A program made the translations under genes and the position numbers. From contig JAHDWJ010000032.1 of NCBI GenBank assembly GCA_023384415.1, forward strand, positions 1-64,000: a DNA stretch of 64,000 nucleotides. Reading direction: 5' to 3'. The first letter of the stretch is position 1, and each line of letters begins with the position of its first letter. The notes beneath the pieces were generated by a model. It was not told the origin of the DNA and ran no database searches. It worked only from the letters and a program-made list of their open reading frames with translations. Shown piece by piece: positions 53,140 to 62,541 of this stretch. The DNA comes from Anaerolineae bacterium. Its GTDB lineage: Bacteria; Chloroflexota; Anaerolineae; Promineifilales; Promineifilaceae.

Positions 53140-54306
53140 ATGGACACCATCACCAACCTCACTCAAGACCCTGCTGTGCAAACAATCTTGAACCGTTTGC
53201 CGGATCATCTAGCCTATTTTATTGATTTAGCGATTGCCATCCAGCAAATACCAGCTCCTACTTTTGCCGAAGGTGAACGAGCGCAATTTGTGCAAAGCCG
53301 ATTGCAAACCCTGGGACTGGTTGATGTGTACCGGGATGAAATGTTCAATGTCTATGCCCGCCTGCCTGGACAAACAGGTGCCCCCCCGGTCATTGTTTCA
53401 GCCCATTTAGATACGGTATTTGCGGCCGCGACAGATTTAACCGTCCGGCGTGAAGGCCATTTGGTATATGGCCCTGGCATAGGGGATAACTCATTAGGGG
53501 TGGCTGGTCTGCTCTTATTAGCTGAACTGATGGTGCAGTTGGGAACGCGACCGCAGCGAGACATCTGGTTTGTCGCTAATGTATGTGAAGAAGGATTGGG
53601 CGACCTGCGAGGGATGCGGGCAGTCGTGGATCGGTTGGATCGGAACGCGACCGCCTATATTATTCTGGAAGGGGGTGTTTACGGCCACCTTTTTCACAAA
53701 GCGATCGCCGTTAAGCGGTACCGCATCGAAATTAACACCCCCGGTGGCCACTCCTGGGGCAACTTTGGGGCCCCCAGCGCTGTCCACCTCTTAGGCCGCC
53801 TTATTGCCGCCATAGACCAGATTACCGTACCAGAGAAGCCGCGCACTAGTTACAACATTGGCAAAATAGAAGGGGGCACCACTGTCAACAGTATCGCTGC
53901 CCAGGCCAGTTTATTGCTTGATTGCCGTTCGGAAGATAATGGAGCCCTGGCTGATTTGTTAGCCCAGATACAGGGGGTAGTCAATCAACTGGCCCGTTCT
54001 TCTGAGGTGCAAATAACCATGCTGCCCATCGGCGACCGGCCGGCCGGGCAAATAAATGAAAACCACCCCCTGGTGCAGTTGGCTGCGGCCGCGCTGCGGG
54101 CCTCTGGGTGTGACCATATCCATCTAAACAGCGGCAGTACTGATGCCAACATCCCCCTGAGCCGGGGTATACCTGCCGTTTGTGTCGGGTTGGCTCAGGG
54201 CCATAATGCCCACCGGCTAGATGAATATTTGGATACTACCTTACTGCCCGCTGGTATGAAACAACTACTGCTGCTCACCCTGGCGGCTGCGGAGTATAAG
54301 CGTTAG
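53140..54306 (+). CDS. M20-family metallopeptidase
   Basis: A 388-residue di-zinc peptidase/deacylase of the M20 family (peptidase T, ArgE or DapE-like). It has SAHLDTVF (His/Asp near 87-89), GPGIGDNSLGVAG (bridging Asp), ANVCEEGLGDLRG (catalytic Glu and ligand), and the dimerisation-domain INTPGGHSWGNFG. The final His ligand lies in GLAQGHNAHRLDEYL. The substrate is unresolved. It is followed after 82 bp by an acyl-CoA dehydrogenase. Confidence 0.9.
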   Translation: MDTITNLTQDPAVQTILNRLPDHLAYFIDLAIAIQQIPAPTFAEGERAQFVQSRLQTLGLVDVYRDEMFNVYARLPGQTGAPPVIVSAHLDTVFAAATDLTVRREGHLVYGPGIGDNSLGVAGLLLLAELMVQLGTRPQRDIWFVANVCEEGLGDLRGMRAVVDRLDRNATAYIILEGGVYGHLFHKAIAVKRYRIEINTPGGHSWGNFGAPSAVHLLGRLIAAIDQITVPEKPRTSYNIGKIEGGTTVNSIAAQASLLLDCRSEDNGALADLLAQIQGVVNQLARSSEVQITMLPIGDRPAGQINENHPLVQLAAAALRASGCDHIHLNSGSTDANIPLSRGIPAVCVGLAQGHNAHRLDEYLDTTLLPAGMKQLLLLTLAAAEYKR

Positions 54307-54388
54307 CCCTTAAGGTGTGCAATCCCCACCCTTTCAATTTCTCCGCTCTCAACCCTACATAACCCTATTCCCAAAGGAGCAATAACAT

Positions 54389-55540
54389 ATGAATTTTGAG
54401 TTGACAGCCGAACAAAAACAGTTCCGCGATTTTGTCTATGATTTTGTCGCCCGTGAGGTGAAACCGCTGGCCCGCGAAACCGACGAGAGCGGTCAGTTTA
54501 ACTGGCAAGCCGTCAAAAAAATGGGGCCGATTGGCTTATTAGGTTTAGAAATACCCGAAGAATACGGCGGGGCCGGCCTTGATCCGGTCAGTGCTGCCAT
54601 TGCTATCGAAGCTCTGGGCTGGGGATGTGGCTCAACTGCCCTGGCTGTTTCCGCTCATAACGGCCTGGCCCTCGGCCCCATCGCTAAATTTGGCAGCGAA
54701 GCCCAAAAACGCACCTGGCTGCCCCGCCTGGCTACCGGCGAAGGACGGCTTGGCTGTCTGGGGCTGACCGAGCCAGGCGCCGGGTCAGATTTGCAGGGGG
54801 GTGTACGCACCGCCGCCGTCAAAGAGGGAGATTCCTGGATTATTGATGGGAATAAAATGTGGATGACCAACGCCTCCATCGCCGATTTAATGGTGGTCTT
54901 GGTGCGAACAGATCCGAAAGGGGGAAGTAAAAGCCTTAGTCACATTCTTGTTCCGACGGATGTGGCCGGCCTTTCCATTGGGGCCGCTGAGAAAAAAATG
55001 GGGCTGAAAGGCTCACCTACCCATGCGGTGAATTTTGATGAAGTCCGTGTCCCTCTGGATAACCTGTTGGGGCAAGAAGGTCGCGGTTTACATCAGACTT
55101 TAGAACTGCTGGATGGCGGCCGCGTTAGTATTGGGGCTTTGGCCGTAGGGCTGGCCCAATCTGCCTATGAAGCGGCCCTGAAATATGCCCATGAGCGGGA
55201 AACCTTCGGCCAACCTATTGCCCATCATCAAGCGGTCCAATGGATGCTGGCTGATGCAGCTACAGAAATTCAGGCCGCCCGGTTAATGGTTTATTGGGCC
55301 GCCTGGCTTAAGGGGGAAGACAAATTGACCCCCCAGGCAGCGGCCATGGCGAAACTGTTTGCCACCGAAGTTAGCGAAAAAACGTGCCGCAATGCCATTC
55401 AGATTCATGGTGGCTATGGGTACAGCCGGGAATTTGAAGTGGAACGAATGTACCGGGACACCCGCTTGATGACGATAGGTGAAGGTACCAGCGAAATCCA
55501 ACGGCTGGTCATCGCCCGTAATATTTTGGGCTTCAAGTAA
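54389..55540 (+). CDS. Acyl-CoA dehydrogenase
   Basis: A 383-residue FAD enzyme for alpha,beta-desaturation of acyl-CoA. It has LGCLGLTEPGAGSDLQGG, the FAD/ETF-interacting WMTNASIADLMVV, QIHGGYGYSREFEVERMYRD and the catalytic Glu in IGEGTSEIQR near the C-terminus. The length is normal. AAAGGAGC lies before the ATG. It may act with the MaoC hydratase of this genome in beta-oxidation, but they are not in one operon. Confidence 0.93.
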   Translation: MNFELTAEQKQFRDFVYDFVAREVKPLARETDESGQFNWQAVKKMGPIGLLGLEIPEEYGGAGLDPVSAAIAIEALGWGCGSTALAVSAHNGLALGPIAKFGSEAQKRTWLPRLATGEGRLGCLGLTEPGAGSDLQGGVRTAAVKEGDSWIIDGNKMWMTNASIADLMVVLVRTDPKGGSKSLSHILVPTDVAGLSIGAAEKKMGLKGSPTHAVNFDEVRVPLDNLLGQEGRGLHQTLELLDGGRVSIGALAVGLAQSAYEAALKYAHERETFGQPIAHHQAVQWMLADAATEIQAARLMVYWAAWLKGEDKLTPQAAAMAKLFATEVSEKTCRNAIQIHGGYGYSREFEVERMYRDTRLMTIGEGTSEIQRLVIARNILGFK

Positions 55541-55553
55541 GCATTGATATCAA

Positions 55554-55587
55554 TAGATTGGTTCAATTGCAGGGTTGAGCCAATCTA
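55554..55587. repeat. Dispersed palindrome, copy 2 (AGATTGGTTCAA type)
   Basis: TAGATTGGTTCAA / TTGAGCCAATCTA around a GCAGG loop. It matches the copy at 9329-9362. It ends 9 bp before the ATG of the cyclase gene, so the hairpin could hide its ribosome-binding site. Confidence 0.75.
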
Positions 55588-55595
55588 TAATTAAA

Positions 55596-58500
55596 ATGAG
55601 TTTATTTGGCCCGTATCTTCCTGTAGACAGATGTAAGGCCCTGGTTGCCGGGCAAACATTGCCAGACCACACGGTGGGTGCCGCCCTGTTTGCTGATATT
55701 GCCGGGTTTAGCCCGCTCACCAAAGCACTGACCCAGGAGTTGGGGCCGCAGCGGGGAGTCGAAGAGCTTAGTATTACGATCAACGGCATCTATGAGACCC
55801 TCATTACCGAAGTGCGTCGGTATGGCGGGGAGGTGATCGCCTTCGGGGGGGATGCGATTACCTGTTGGTTTGATCAGGACGATGGGGCGCGGGCGGTTAC
55901 CTGTGCTTTGAATATGCAAGAGGTTATGCGGCCGCACACCACCCTGGTCACCTCTACGGGTCGCACACTCCATATCAGCCTCAAAATCAGTATAACCGTT
56001 GGTCCAGCCCGCCGTTTTGTTGTAGGAGACCCGGCCATTCAACAAATTGACACCCTGGCTGGCCGCACTCTGGAGCGAGTGGCTTTAGCCGAAGCCGCAG
56101 CCCAACAAGGGGAGATTTTGTTGGATGCGGTGGGTGCAGCCGCACTGCTGCCCCATATCCAGAGCAAAACATGGCGTAAAAGTGGTGATCACTCTTTTGT
56201 GGTTGCAGCTGCCTACGATAACCCATCCTTTCCTATTATCCCTGAAGAGATGGTCCCCTTAGAAGATGAACTGGCCCGTCCCTGGCTGTTGGCCCCGGTG
56301 TATGAACGGCTCAAACGAGGTGAGGCCGAATTTCTGACTGAATTGCGCCTGGCGATAGCGATGTTTGTGGCCTTTTCAGGGTTAGATTATGATGAGGACG
56401 CGGCCGCCGGGCAGAAATTAGACCAATTTATTCGTTGGGTGCAGGGGGTACTGGCACGGTACGGCGGCGACCTGATTGATCTCTCTATGGGAGATAAAGG
56501 CAGCCATCTATACGCTGTTTTTGGGGCCCTGGTAGCCCATGAGGATGACCCAGTGCGGGCGGTGATGGCCGCCCTGGCCTTGCAGCATCCTCCTCCCGAA
56601 TGTGATTTTGTGCGTAACATACGAATTGGGATTAGTCGCGGCCGCATGCGTTGTGGCATTACTGGCTCTAAAAGCCGGCGTACCTATGGTGTTCATGGAG
56701 GCGAAGTTAATGTTGCTGCGTATCTGATGACTCAGGCCGAGCCAGGGCAAATCTTACTCACCAAACGCATCGTCACCGCTCCAGGGCATTCCGTTTCCTT
56801 CCAACGGATTGGCGAGCGGCCTTTCAAAGGAGATGATGCCCCTCTGGAGCTATTTACCCCCCAGCCCAATCTCCCCTCACCAACGGCGGCTTTGATGGCC
56901 CCAGCCGCTGCCCAACCTTTGGTGGGTCGGGAAAGAGAATGCACGTTAGTTGCTGGCTTGCTGCGCCAACTGCTCCATAACCCAGAAGGGCGTTACGCTG
57001 TTTTTATTGAAGGTGAAGCGGGTATTGGCAAATCCCATCTCCTCAAAGAGGTAGCCCTGGAAGCCCGGCAGATGGGACTAAAACCCCTTATCGGCGAGGC
57101 CAATGCCATTGAAAAATCCACCCCTTATTACGCCTGGCGGAATGTTTTTACCCAACTACTGCTCCGTTCAGCCCCACCAGGCGTCAATCCAGAGACGCCA
57201 GAAGCGTGGCGGGAACATTTATATGCTCAGATAGAAACAACTGCCCCCTTTGCTATTCATTTGGCCCCTTTGCTTAACCCTGTTTTGGCTCTGGATCTGC
57301 CAGAAAGTGAAATGACTCAGGGGTTGGTTGGCGAGATTCGGGCCAATAACACTCGTTGGATGTTGGTAGCGATGCTTCAGAAGGCAGCCGCCCAGGCACC
57401 TTTGCTGCTCCTGTTTGAGGATATGCATTGGCTCGATTCAGCTTCCTGGGCGTTATTGTTAGCGGTTCACCAGGTCGTGCAGCCTTTGTTGACGGTGATG
57501 ACCTTGCGGCCGCTGACAGACCTTGCCCTGGCGGAATATGCCAGCTTACGCCAACAGCCGCGCAGTTATTACCTCCCTTTGGGCAGTTTACAACCTCCCC
57601 AGATTGAGGCGATGGTATGCCAGAACTTGGGCAGCCATAATTTGCCCCCCCTGGTGGCCCAGTTGATTCATAACAAGGCTGAAGGCCATCCCTTTTTTAG
57701 TCGGGAATTGGCTTTTACCCTGCGTGATGCTGGTTTCATTCAGATTCAAGATCATCATTGCACGCTGACCCCTGGAGCGGAAGAGAGACTCAGGCAAATG
57801 AACTTTCCTGATACCATTGAAGGGGTGATCACCAGCCGTATTGATCTGCTCCCATCACAGCAGCAGTTAGCTCTTAAAGTAGGCAGCGTCATTGGTCGTG
57901 CCTTTGCCTACCAGACATTGCATGACGTTCATCCGGTCGAAGCGGATAAACCGGAATTGCACAATTATCTGAATGGGTTGAAAAAGCTCAATGTCCTCAC
58001 TCAGCTTCCTCAAGAGGCAGATACCGCTTATCTTTTTAGCCACATTTTAATCCAAGAAGTGGCCTATAATTTGCTGACCTTCGCTCAGCGTCGTCAACTC
58101 CATCAACAAATCGCCTTGTGGTATGAGCAAATTTATCGAGGTGATAAGAGCAGCTATTATCCTTTATTGGCCCATCATTGGATTCATGCCGGGAATATTC
58201 CCAAAGCGATAGAAAATTTAGAAGAAGCAGGTCAGCAAGCCGCCCGCAGTTTTGCCAATGATGAAGTAATCGCCTTTTTTAAGCAGGCGTTGGCTCTGGT
58301 GGCTCAGTCAGATTATCAGGTAGAGGCGAGTCGCCGGGCTTCTTGGGAGCTGCTTCTGGGAGAGGCATATGTTCATCGTTCCCAATATCTTGAAGGGCAG
58401 CGTCATTTAGAAGCGGGTGTGGCGTTATTGGGACACCCGGTGGTGAGTCGCGGCCGCATCGCCTGGGGACTGCTCAAAGAGCTGGGACGGCAATTGGCTT

Positions 58501-59675
58501 ATCGTTATTTGCCCAAATCTTTTCATGGTAAATCGGTTACGTCACCTGATTCTGTGAGAGCGGCCGCACGAGCCTACAATCGCCTGACCGAAGTCTATTA
58601 TTTCAATGGGGAGTCCTACTTTTCTACCTATACCTGCATTCGGGCCACCAATTTGGGTGAGGTCGTTGGTGTTTCCCCTGAACTGGCTGAGGCTTATGCC
58701 GTGATGGCTTCGGCTACCAGTCTGATGTATCTATTTAAACTGTCCGATTGGTATGCCAGGCGGGCCTTACACACGGCTCAACAATGTGGTGAAGGGTCAG
58801 CCCAGGCCAGCACTTTTATGGTTATTGGCGCATATTACAATAATATTGGCTATCTGGCTGAATCAGAGAGGCTGCTTCGGGAGTTGGTCTCCATTACTGA
58901 GCAGATGGGGGATTATCGCCGCTATCTGGATGGTCTCCACTGGTTAGGACGGACGGTTTGGCAGAAAGGGGATTTTGTGGCCGGTCTGTTATTGGCGCAA
59001 GAGTTAGATGTGGCGGCCGCACGGCGCAGCCAGCCCCGTTTTCAAGCCCTGGCCGCTTATAACCGGGCCGTTTGTCTCTTGCACCTGGGGCAAACAGCTG
59101 ACGCACTGGCTATTTTGCATCCTCTTAGTCAAATATTGGCTGAGGGCAAGATTGTCGAAACGCCCTTGCAGCGAGAGGTAATGGGGCTAATGGTGTTGGC
59201 TCATATAAGGATGGGGCAGTATGATGTGGCGATGCCTTTAGCCCAAGAATTGGTGCTGTTGACTTCCTCGGTAGAAGCGCACACGTACGCTAACCTGGCC
59301 GTTGGATATGCTTTGGAGTTGTTTCTGACAATATGGGAGCAGGAAGGACGTACCCTCGCTGATCTGATTCAGAAAGCCCAGGCCAATCATCTCTTTTTTG
59401 CTCGAGCTTATCGGGTAGGACAGCCTTATGCCTGGCTGCTGCGGGGCCGGCTGGCCTGGCTGGAAGGGAAACAGCAGCGGGCCAGACGATATTGGCACAA
59501 GGCTCTGGGCTGGGCGGAAAAGAATGGGATGAACTATCTGCGCGGCCGCGTCCACGCTGAAATTGCCCGCCATTCTTCCCCAGGTTCTCCTGAGCAGCAA
59601 CATCATCACACCCAGGCCCAGGCCATTTTTACCCAGATCAAGGCCCAACATGATCTAGATAATCTGAGCCATTAG
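55596..59675 (+). CDS. Double adenylate/guanylate cyclase-AAA ATPase-TPR protein
   Basis: A 1359-residue cytoplasmic regulator. A class III nucleotide-cyclase domain (about 20-170; FADIAGFSPLTKAL, GGEVIAFGGDAITCWF) precedes a second cyclase-like domain (about 240-420; FVAFSGLDYDEDAA, GGDLIDLSMGDKGSHLYAVF). An AAA/STAND ATPase follows (Walker A GEAGIGKS near 472, Walker B LLLFEDMHWLDSAS), then a large TPR array (about 800-1350). The first domain keeps the metal Asp (ADIAG). In the second, the metal-Asp position reads AFSG, so it is probably inactive. Such proteins resemble LuxR-type STAND regulators with cyclase heads. The start at 55596 avoids the hairpin. Confidence 0.88.
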   Translation: MSLFGPYLPVDRCKALVAGQTLPDHTVGAALFADIAGFSPLTKALTQELGPQRGVEELSITINGIYETLITEVRRYGGEVIAFGGDAITCWFDQDDGARAVTCALNMQEVMRPHTTLVTSTGRTLHISLKISITVGPARRFVVGDPAIQQIDTLAGRTLERVALAEAAAQQGEILLDAVGAAALLPHIQSKTWRKSGDHSFVVAAAYDNPSFPIIPEEMVPLEDELARPWLLAPVYERLKRGEAEFLTELRLAIAMFVAFSGLDYDEDAAAGQKLDQFIRWVQGVLARYGGDLIDLSMGDKGSHLYAVFGALVAHEDDPVRAVMAALALQHPPPECDFVRNIRIGISRGRMRCGITGSKSRRTYGVHGGEVNVAAYLMTQAEPGQILLTKRIVTAPGHSVSFQRIGERPFKGDDAPLELFTPQPNLPSPTAALMAPAAAQPLVGRERECTLVAGLLRQLLHNPEGRYAVFIEGEAGIGKSHLLKEVALEARQMGLKPLIGEANAIEKSTPYYAWRNVFTQLLLRSAPPGVNPETPEAWREHLYAQIETTAPFAIHLAPLLNPVLALDLPESEMTQGLVGEIRANNTRWMLVAMLQKAAAQAPLLLLFEDMHWLDSASWALLLAVHQVVQPLLTVMTLRPLTDLALAEYASLRQQPRSYYLPLGSLQPPQIEAMVCQNLGSHNLPPLVAQLIHNKAEGHPFFSRELAFTLRDAGFIQIQDHHCTLTPGAEERLRQMNFPDTIEGVITSRIDLLPSQQQLALKVGSVIGRAFAYQTLHDVHPVEADKPELHNYLNGLKKLNVLTQLPQEADTAYLFSHILIQEVAYNLLTFAQRRQLHQQIALWYEQIYRGDKSSYYPLLAHHWIHAGNIPKAIENLEEAGQQAARSFANDEVIAFFKQALALVAQSDYQVEASRRASWELLLGEAYVHRSQYLEGQRHLEAGVALLGHPVVSRGRIAWGLLKELGRQLAYRYLPKSFHGKSVTSPDSVRAAARAYNRLTEVYYFNGESYFSTYTCIRATNLGEVVGVSPELAEAYAVMASATSLMYLFKLSDWYARRALHTAQQCGEGSAQASTFMVIGAYYNNIGYLAESERLLRELVSITEQMGDYRRYLDGLHWLGRTVWQKGDFVAGLLLAQELDVAAARRSQPRFQALAAYNRAVCLLHLGQTADALAILHPLSQILAEGKIVETPLQREVMGLMVLAHIRMGQYDVAMPLAQELVLLTSSVEAHTYANLAVGYALELFLTIWEQEGRTLADLIQKAQANHLFFARAYRVGQPYAWLLRGRLAWLEGKQQRARRYWHKALGWAEKNGMNYLRGRVHAEIARHSSPGSPEQQHHHTQAQAIFTQIKAQHDLDNLSH

Positions 59676-59690
59676 CCAGGTAGAAAATCT

Positions 59691-60698
59691 TTAATAACCC
59701 CGCTCTCTCTCCACCAGGTTAAGCAGCTGCTGACCAGCCAGATAGCGATGTAAGTTAGTAATGAAAATATCTACCGCCCGTTCATTATAGGCCGGGGTCA
59801 TGCCACTGGTGTGAGGACTGATAATAACATTCTCCATGTGCCATAACGGGCTTTCTGCGGGCAGCGGTTCTGTCTCAAACACATCCAGGCCGGCTCCGGC
59901 AATCCACCCCTTTTTTAACGCTTTTATCAGGGCTGGCTCATCTATGATGCTTCCCCGCCCCACATTGATCAAAAAGGCAGATGGTTTCATCGCTCTAAAC
60001 ATTTCTTCGTTGAGTAGGTGGTGGGTTTTAGCTGTCAGGGGTAGAGTGATGACGACATAATCACATTCAGCCAGCATAGAACGGGTCGCTTCCGGTGGAT
60101 AGATACGGTCAGGTAGGTCGGCCTGTGGGTCTCCGGTGCCGGGGACACTGTATTCATTATCGTCTAACCGGCGGGCATTTTGTTTGGTGACTAATATTTT
60201 AAGGCCAAATGGTTTGGCCAGCCGGGCCACTTCCCGGCCAATGCTGCCATACCCAAGAATGCCCAGAGTGCGGCCGCGAAGCTCATCTGGCATTAATTTC
60301 TCCCCCTTTTTTTCCGGCCACTCCCCCAGGCGTTGATATTGAAGCCAACGGGGCACCCGGTGCGCCCAGGCCAACAACTGAGCCAACACATATTGCCCCA
60401 TATTGATGGCGTGAACTCCACTGCTGTTGGTCAGCAAAATCTCACTAGCCCATACGGGGTGATTGACCAGATGATCTACCCCGGCCCAGTGCGCCTGAAT
60501 CCAACGCAAGCGTGGGGCCTGGCCCGGCCAGGGTATGCCGCCGATGGCGTACATAATTTCAGCCTCGGTACTTTGATTTTCCGGCCAGGCTGGCCCAAAC
60601 TGCATTGGGGCAATTTCCAGAGTAATATCTGGGGAAACAGCTTTGATTTTGTCTAGTAACGGTTGGGGAAATGGGGCGGTCATCAATATGTGCGTCAT
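59691..60698 (-). CDS. D-2-hydroxyacid dehydrogenase
   Basis: A 335-residue NAD-dependent D-isomer-specific dehydrogenase. Rossmann motif LGILGYGSIGREVARLAKPF, catalytic Arg in INVGRGSIIDEPAL, Glu in LDVFETEPLP and His in VIISPHTSGMTPAYN. The exact acid is unknown (glyoxylate reductase/phosphoglycerate dehydrogenase-like). I start at MTHILMTAPF (60698); the longer frame reaches 60779. It is convergent with the cyclase gene. Confidence 0.9.
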   Translation of the reverse strand: MTHILMTAPFPQPLLDKIKAVSPDITLEIAPMQFGPAWPENQSTEAEIMYAIGGIPWPGQAPRLRWIQAHWAGVDHLVNHPVWASEILLTNSSGVHAINMGQYVLAQLLAWAHRVPRWLQYQRLGEWPEKKGEKLMPDELRGRTLGILGYGSIGREVARLAKPFGLKILVTKQNARRLDDNEYSVPGTGDPQADLPDRIYPPEATRSMLAECDYVVITLPLTAKTHHLLNEEMFRAMKPSAFLINVGRGSIIDEPALIKALKKGWIAGAGLDVFETEPLPAESPLWHMENVIISPHTSGMTPAYNERAVDIFITNLHRYLAGQQLLNLVERERGY

Positions 60699-60832
60699 AA
60701 TCTTTGCCTGGTCCTCTGCATAAAGAGTTGTGAAATCCCGAAAATGCCTATGTTCAGCCTCGTGCGACAGATAGGGCAATGTTACGTACAGCGAGTGTAA
60801 AATGCCAGGCTATTGTCTATGAGGAGTTCATT

Positions 60833-61333
60833 ATGCACAAACAAAGCTCTGTAATTGGAGGGATGGTCCTTATTTTAGTTGGCCTCTTTTTTTTGGCCTT
60901 CCAATTTTTACCGGCGGAGCTGACCCGGTTCTTGGATATGCGGGCCCAATGGCCGTTGATATTGGTGGCGGTGGGGGGGATTTTCCTGGCGGCCGCGTTT
61001 CTTTCCCAACCCCCCTTAGCCATTCCTGGTATGGTTTTGGGTGGCATTGGCTTGTTACTGTACTACCAAAACCTGACCGGCAATTGGGCCAGTTGGGCCT
61101 ATGCCTGGACCCTGATTCCCGGGTTTGTTGGCCTGGGAATTTTACTGGAACAATCACTTCAAGGAAATGCCAAACGAGGGTTTAGGAAAGGGGGGAAGCT
61201 GCTTATTATGAGCCTGGGGTTGTTTATTGCCTTTTCCCTTCTCTTTACCGGGCTGCGTGGCCTGCTCTGGCCAGTGGTAATGATTGGCCTGGGCTTTATA
61301 TTGCTGATACGAAATATGGGACGGCGAAGATAG
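60833..61333 (+). CDS. LiaF/DUF5668-like membrane protein
   Basis: A 166-residue membrane protein with five or so hydrophobic segments (VIGGMVLILVGLFFLAFQF, WPLILVAVGGIFLAAAFL, IPGMVLGGIGLLLYYQ, LIPGFVGLGILLEQS, WPVVMIGLGFILLIRN). Repeated [IL]G(G)[IM]xL patterns resemble LiaF/LiaI transmembrane modules. GAGGAG lies before the ATG at 60833. It stands next to pspC- and pspA-like genes, so an envelope-stress role is plausible. Confidence 0.75.
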   Translation: MHKQSSVIGGMVLILVGLFFLAFQFLPAELTRFLDMRAQWPLILVAVGGIFLAAAFLSQPPLAIPGMVLGGIGLLLYYQNLTGNWASWAYAWTLIPGFVGLGILLEQSLQGNAKRGFRKGGKLLIMSLGLFIAFSLLFTGLRGLLWPVVMIGLGFILLIRNMGRRR

Positions 61334-61450
61334 GAAGCAGTCGCAGTCAGCAAGAATCTGTGGCTGTGCAACATTAGCGGCGATTAAAGCGTATTGTCTA
61401 GCAACGTTCAACCTGAAACCTGAAACTTTTAACCCCTATGGAGGTATATT

Positions 61451-61690
61451 ATGACAAAGCGTTTAACACGAGCACAAGATAAAATGTTTTTCGGTGTTTG
61501 TTCCGGCCTGGCTGAATATATGAATGTGGATGTGGTCATAGTACGGCTGCTCATGCTGCTCTTCATCTTTATGACCGGCTACGGTATTTTTATCTATCTG
61601 CTGCTGGCGATTTTGATGCCAGAAACAGGAGATGTCCCTGTTTCAAGTAAAGTCAACCCATTTGACGACGAAGAAATCGTCATTCATTGA
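61451..61690 (+). CDS. PspC-domain protein
   Basis: A 79-residue single-domain PspC protein: MTKRLTRAQDKMFFGVCSGL, then AEYMNVDVVIVRLLMLLF, one transmembrane hairpin (LLFIFMTGYGIFIYLLLAIL) and the typical MPE after it. In other bacteria PspC anchors the phage-shock response at the membrane. GGAGGTATATT precedes the ATG. A GCGGCCGC-based terminator lies 71 bp after its stop. Confidence 0.88.
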   Translation: MTKRLTRAQDKMFFGVCSGLAEYMNVDVVIVRLLMLLFIFMTGYGIFIYLLLAILMPETGDVPVSSKVNPFDDEEIVIH

Positions 61691-61760
61691 CCCTTATCCA
61701 GGTTGACCTGGCCCTGACTTCCTGACTCTAAAAGGGTTAGTCGGTCAATCTGTAGTGGGC

Positions 61761-61797
61761 AAGCGGCCGCAATCGTAACAGGTTGCGGCCGCTTTTT
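61761..61797 (+). terminator. Terminator built from two GCGGCCGC copies
   Basis: Perfect 12-bp arms AAGCGGCCGCAA (61761-61772) and TTGCGGCCGCTT (61783-61794) around a 10-base loop, then T-rich DNA (TTTGTTT). Each arm is itself the 8-bp palindrome with AA/TT flanks. Confidence 0.85.
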
Positions 61798-61863
61798 GTT
61801 TTGAGTTTCAGGTCATCGCCTTGAAACCTACCCTATCCCCCTATTCAGGCTATAATTCCCTCT

Positions 61864-62541
61864 ATGGCATCCTTATTCAGCAAACTCCGCACCCTTTTCC
61901 GGGCTACTCTGCATGACATGGCTGATAAAGCCATTGAAAAAAATGACCTCTCTGTCTATGACGACTATATACGCCAGGCGGAGCGGGAAGTAGAACAATA
62001 CAAACGCACCATTGCCCCACTGTATGCCCAGGTACAAAGCTCAAAACGGCGGCGCGAAAATTTGGCGAACCAGGCGGCTCGTTTCGATATCGCCATTGAC
62101 CAATTCCTCATGCAAGACAAACGCACCGAAGCTATGGTAACGCAGAAACAGCTTAGTTCAGCCCTCAGCCTTATCAAAACATATGATGACTCACTGCTGC
62201 GGCAGGTAGCAGCTCTGGAGAAGTTGGAAGATGTCAAAATAAAGCTAGAAGGGCGGTTAGCCATTGCCAAACAAGAGCGGGAAGAGCTGGCTTATCTGTT
62301 GCAGTTGGCTCAGGCCAAAGAAATTTCTGCTAAAGCGATGAAATCATTGGATTCCCTAACCCGCTCCAGTGATACCGAAATGTCCCGTGCCGCCGAAAAC
62401 ATTCGCCGCCGCCTGGATCACGCCGATGCCACCTGGGAAATACAGGCTAACAGTCTGGATAATCAGCTTGACGACGCCATGCACAGCCTCGAAGTAGAAG
62501 CTGAATTGGCCGCCCGCATGGAGCGATTGGGGTTGAATTAG
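61864..62541 (+). CDS. pspA: PspA/IM30-family protein
   Basis: A 225-residue, almost entirely helical coiled-coil protein of the PspA/Vipp1 (ESCRT-III-like) family. The N-terminal amphipathic helix (FSKLRTLFRATLHDMADKAI) would bind stressed membrane; long charged helices follow (EREVEQYKRTIAPLYAQVQS, KLEGRLAIAKQEREELAYLL). The length is normal. It follows pspC and the LiaF-like gene, a typical Psp grouping. Confidence 0.85.
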   Translation: MASLFSKLRTLFRATLHDMADKAIEKNDLSVYDDYIRQAEREVEQYKRTIAPLYAQVQSSKRRRENLANQAARFDIAIDQFLMQDKRTEAMVTQKQLSSALSLIKTYDDSLLRQVAALEKLEDVKIKLEGRLAIAKQEREELAYLLQLAQAKEISAKAMKSLDSLTRSSDTEMSRAAENIRRRLDHADATWEIQANSLDNQLDDAMHSLEVEAELAARMERLGLN

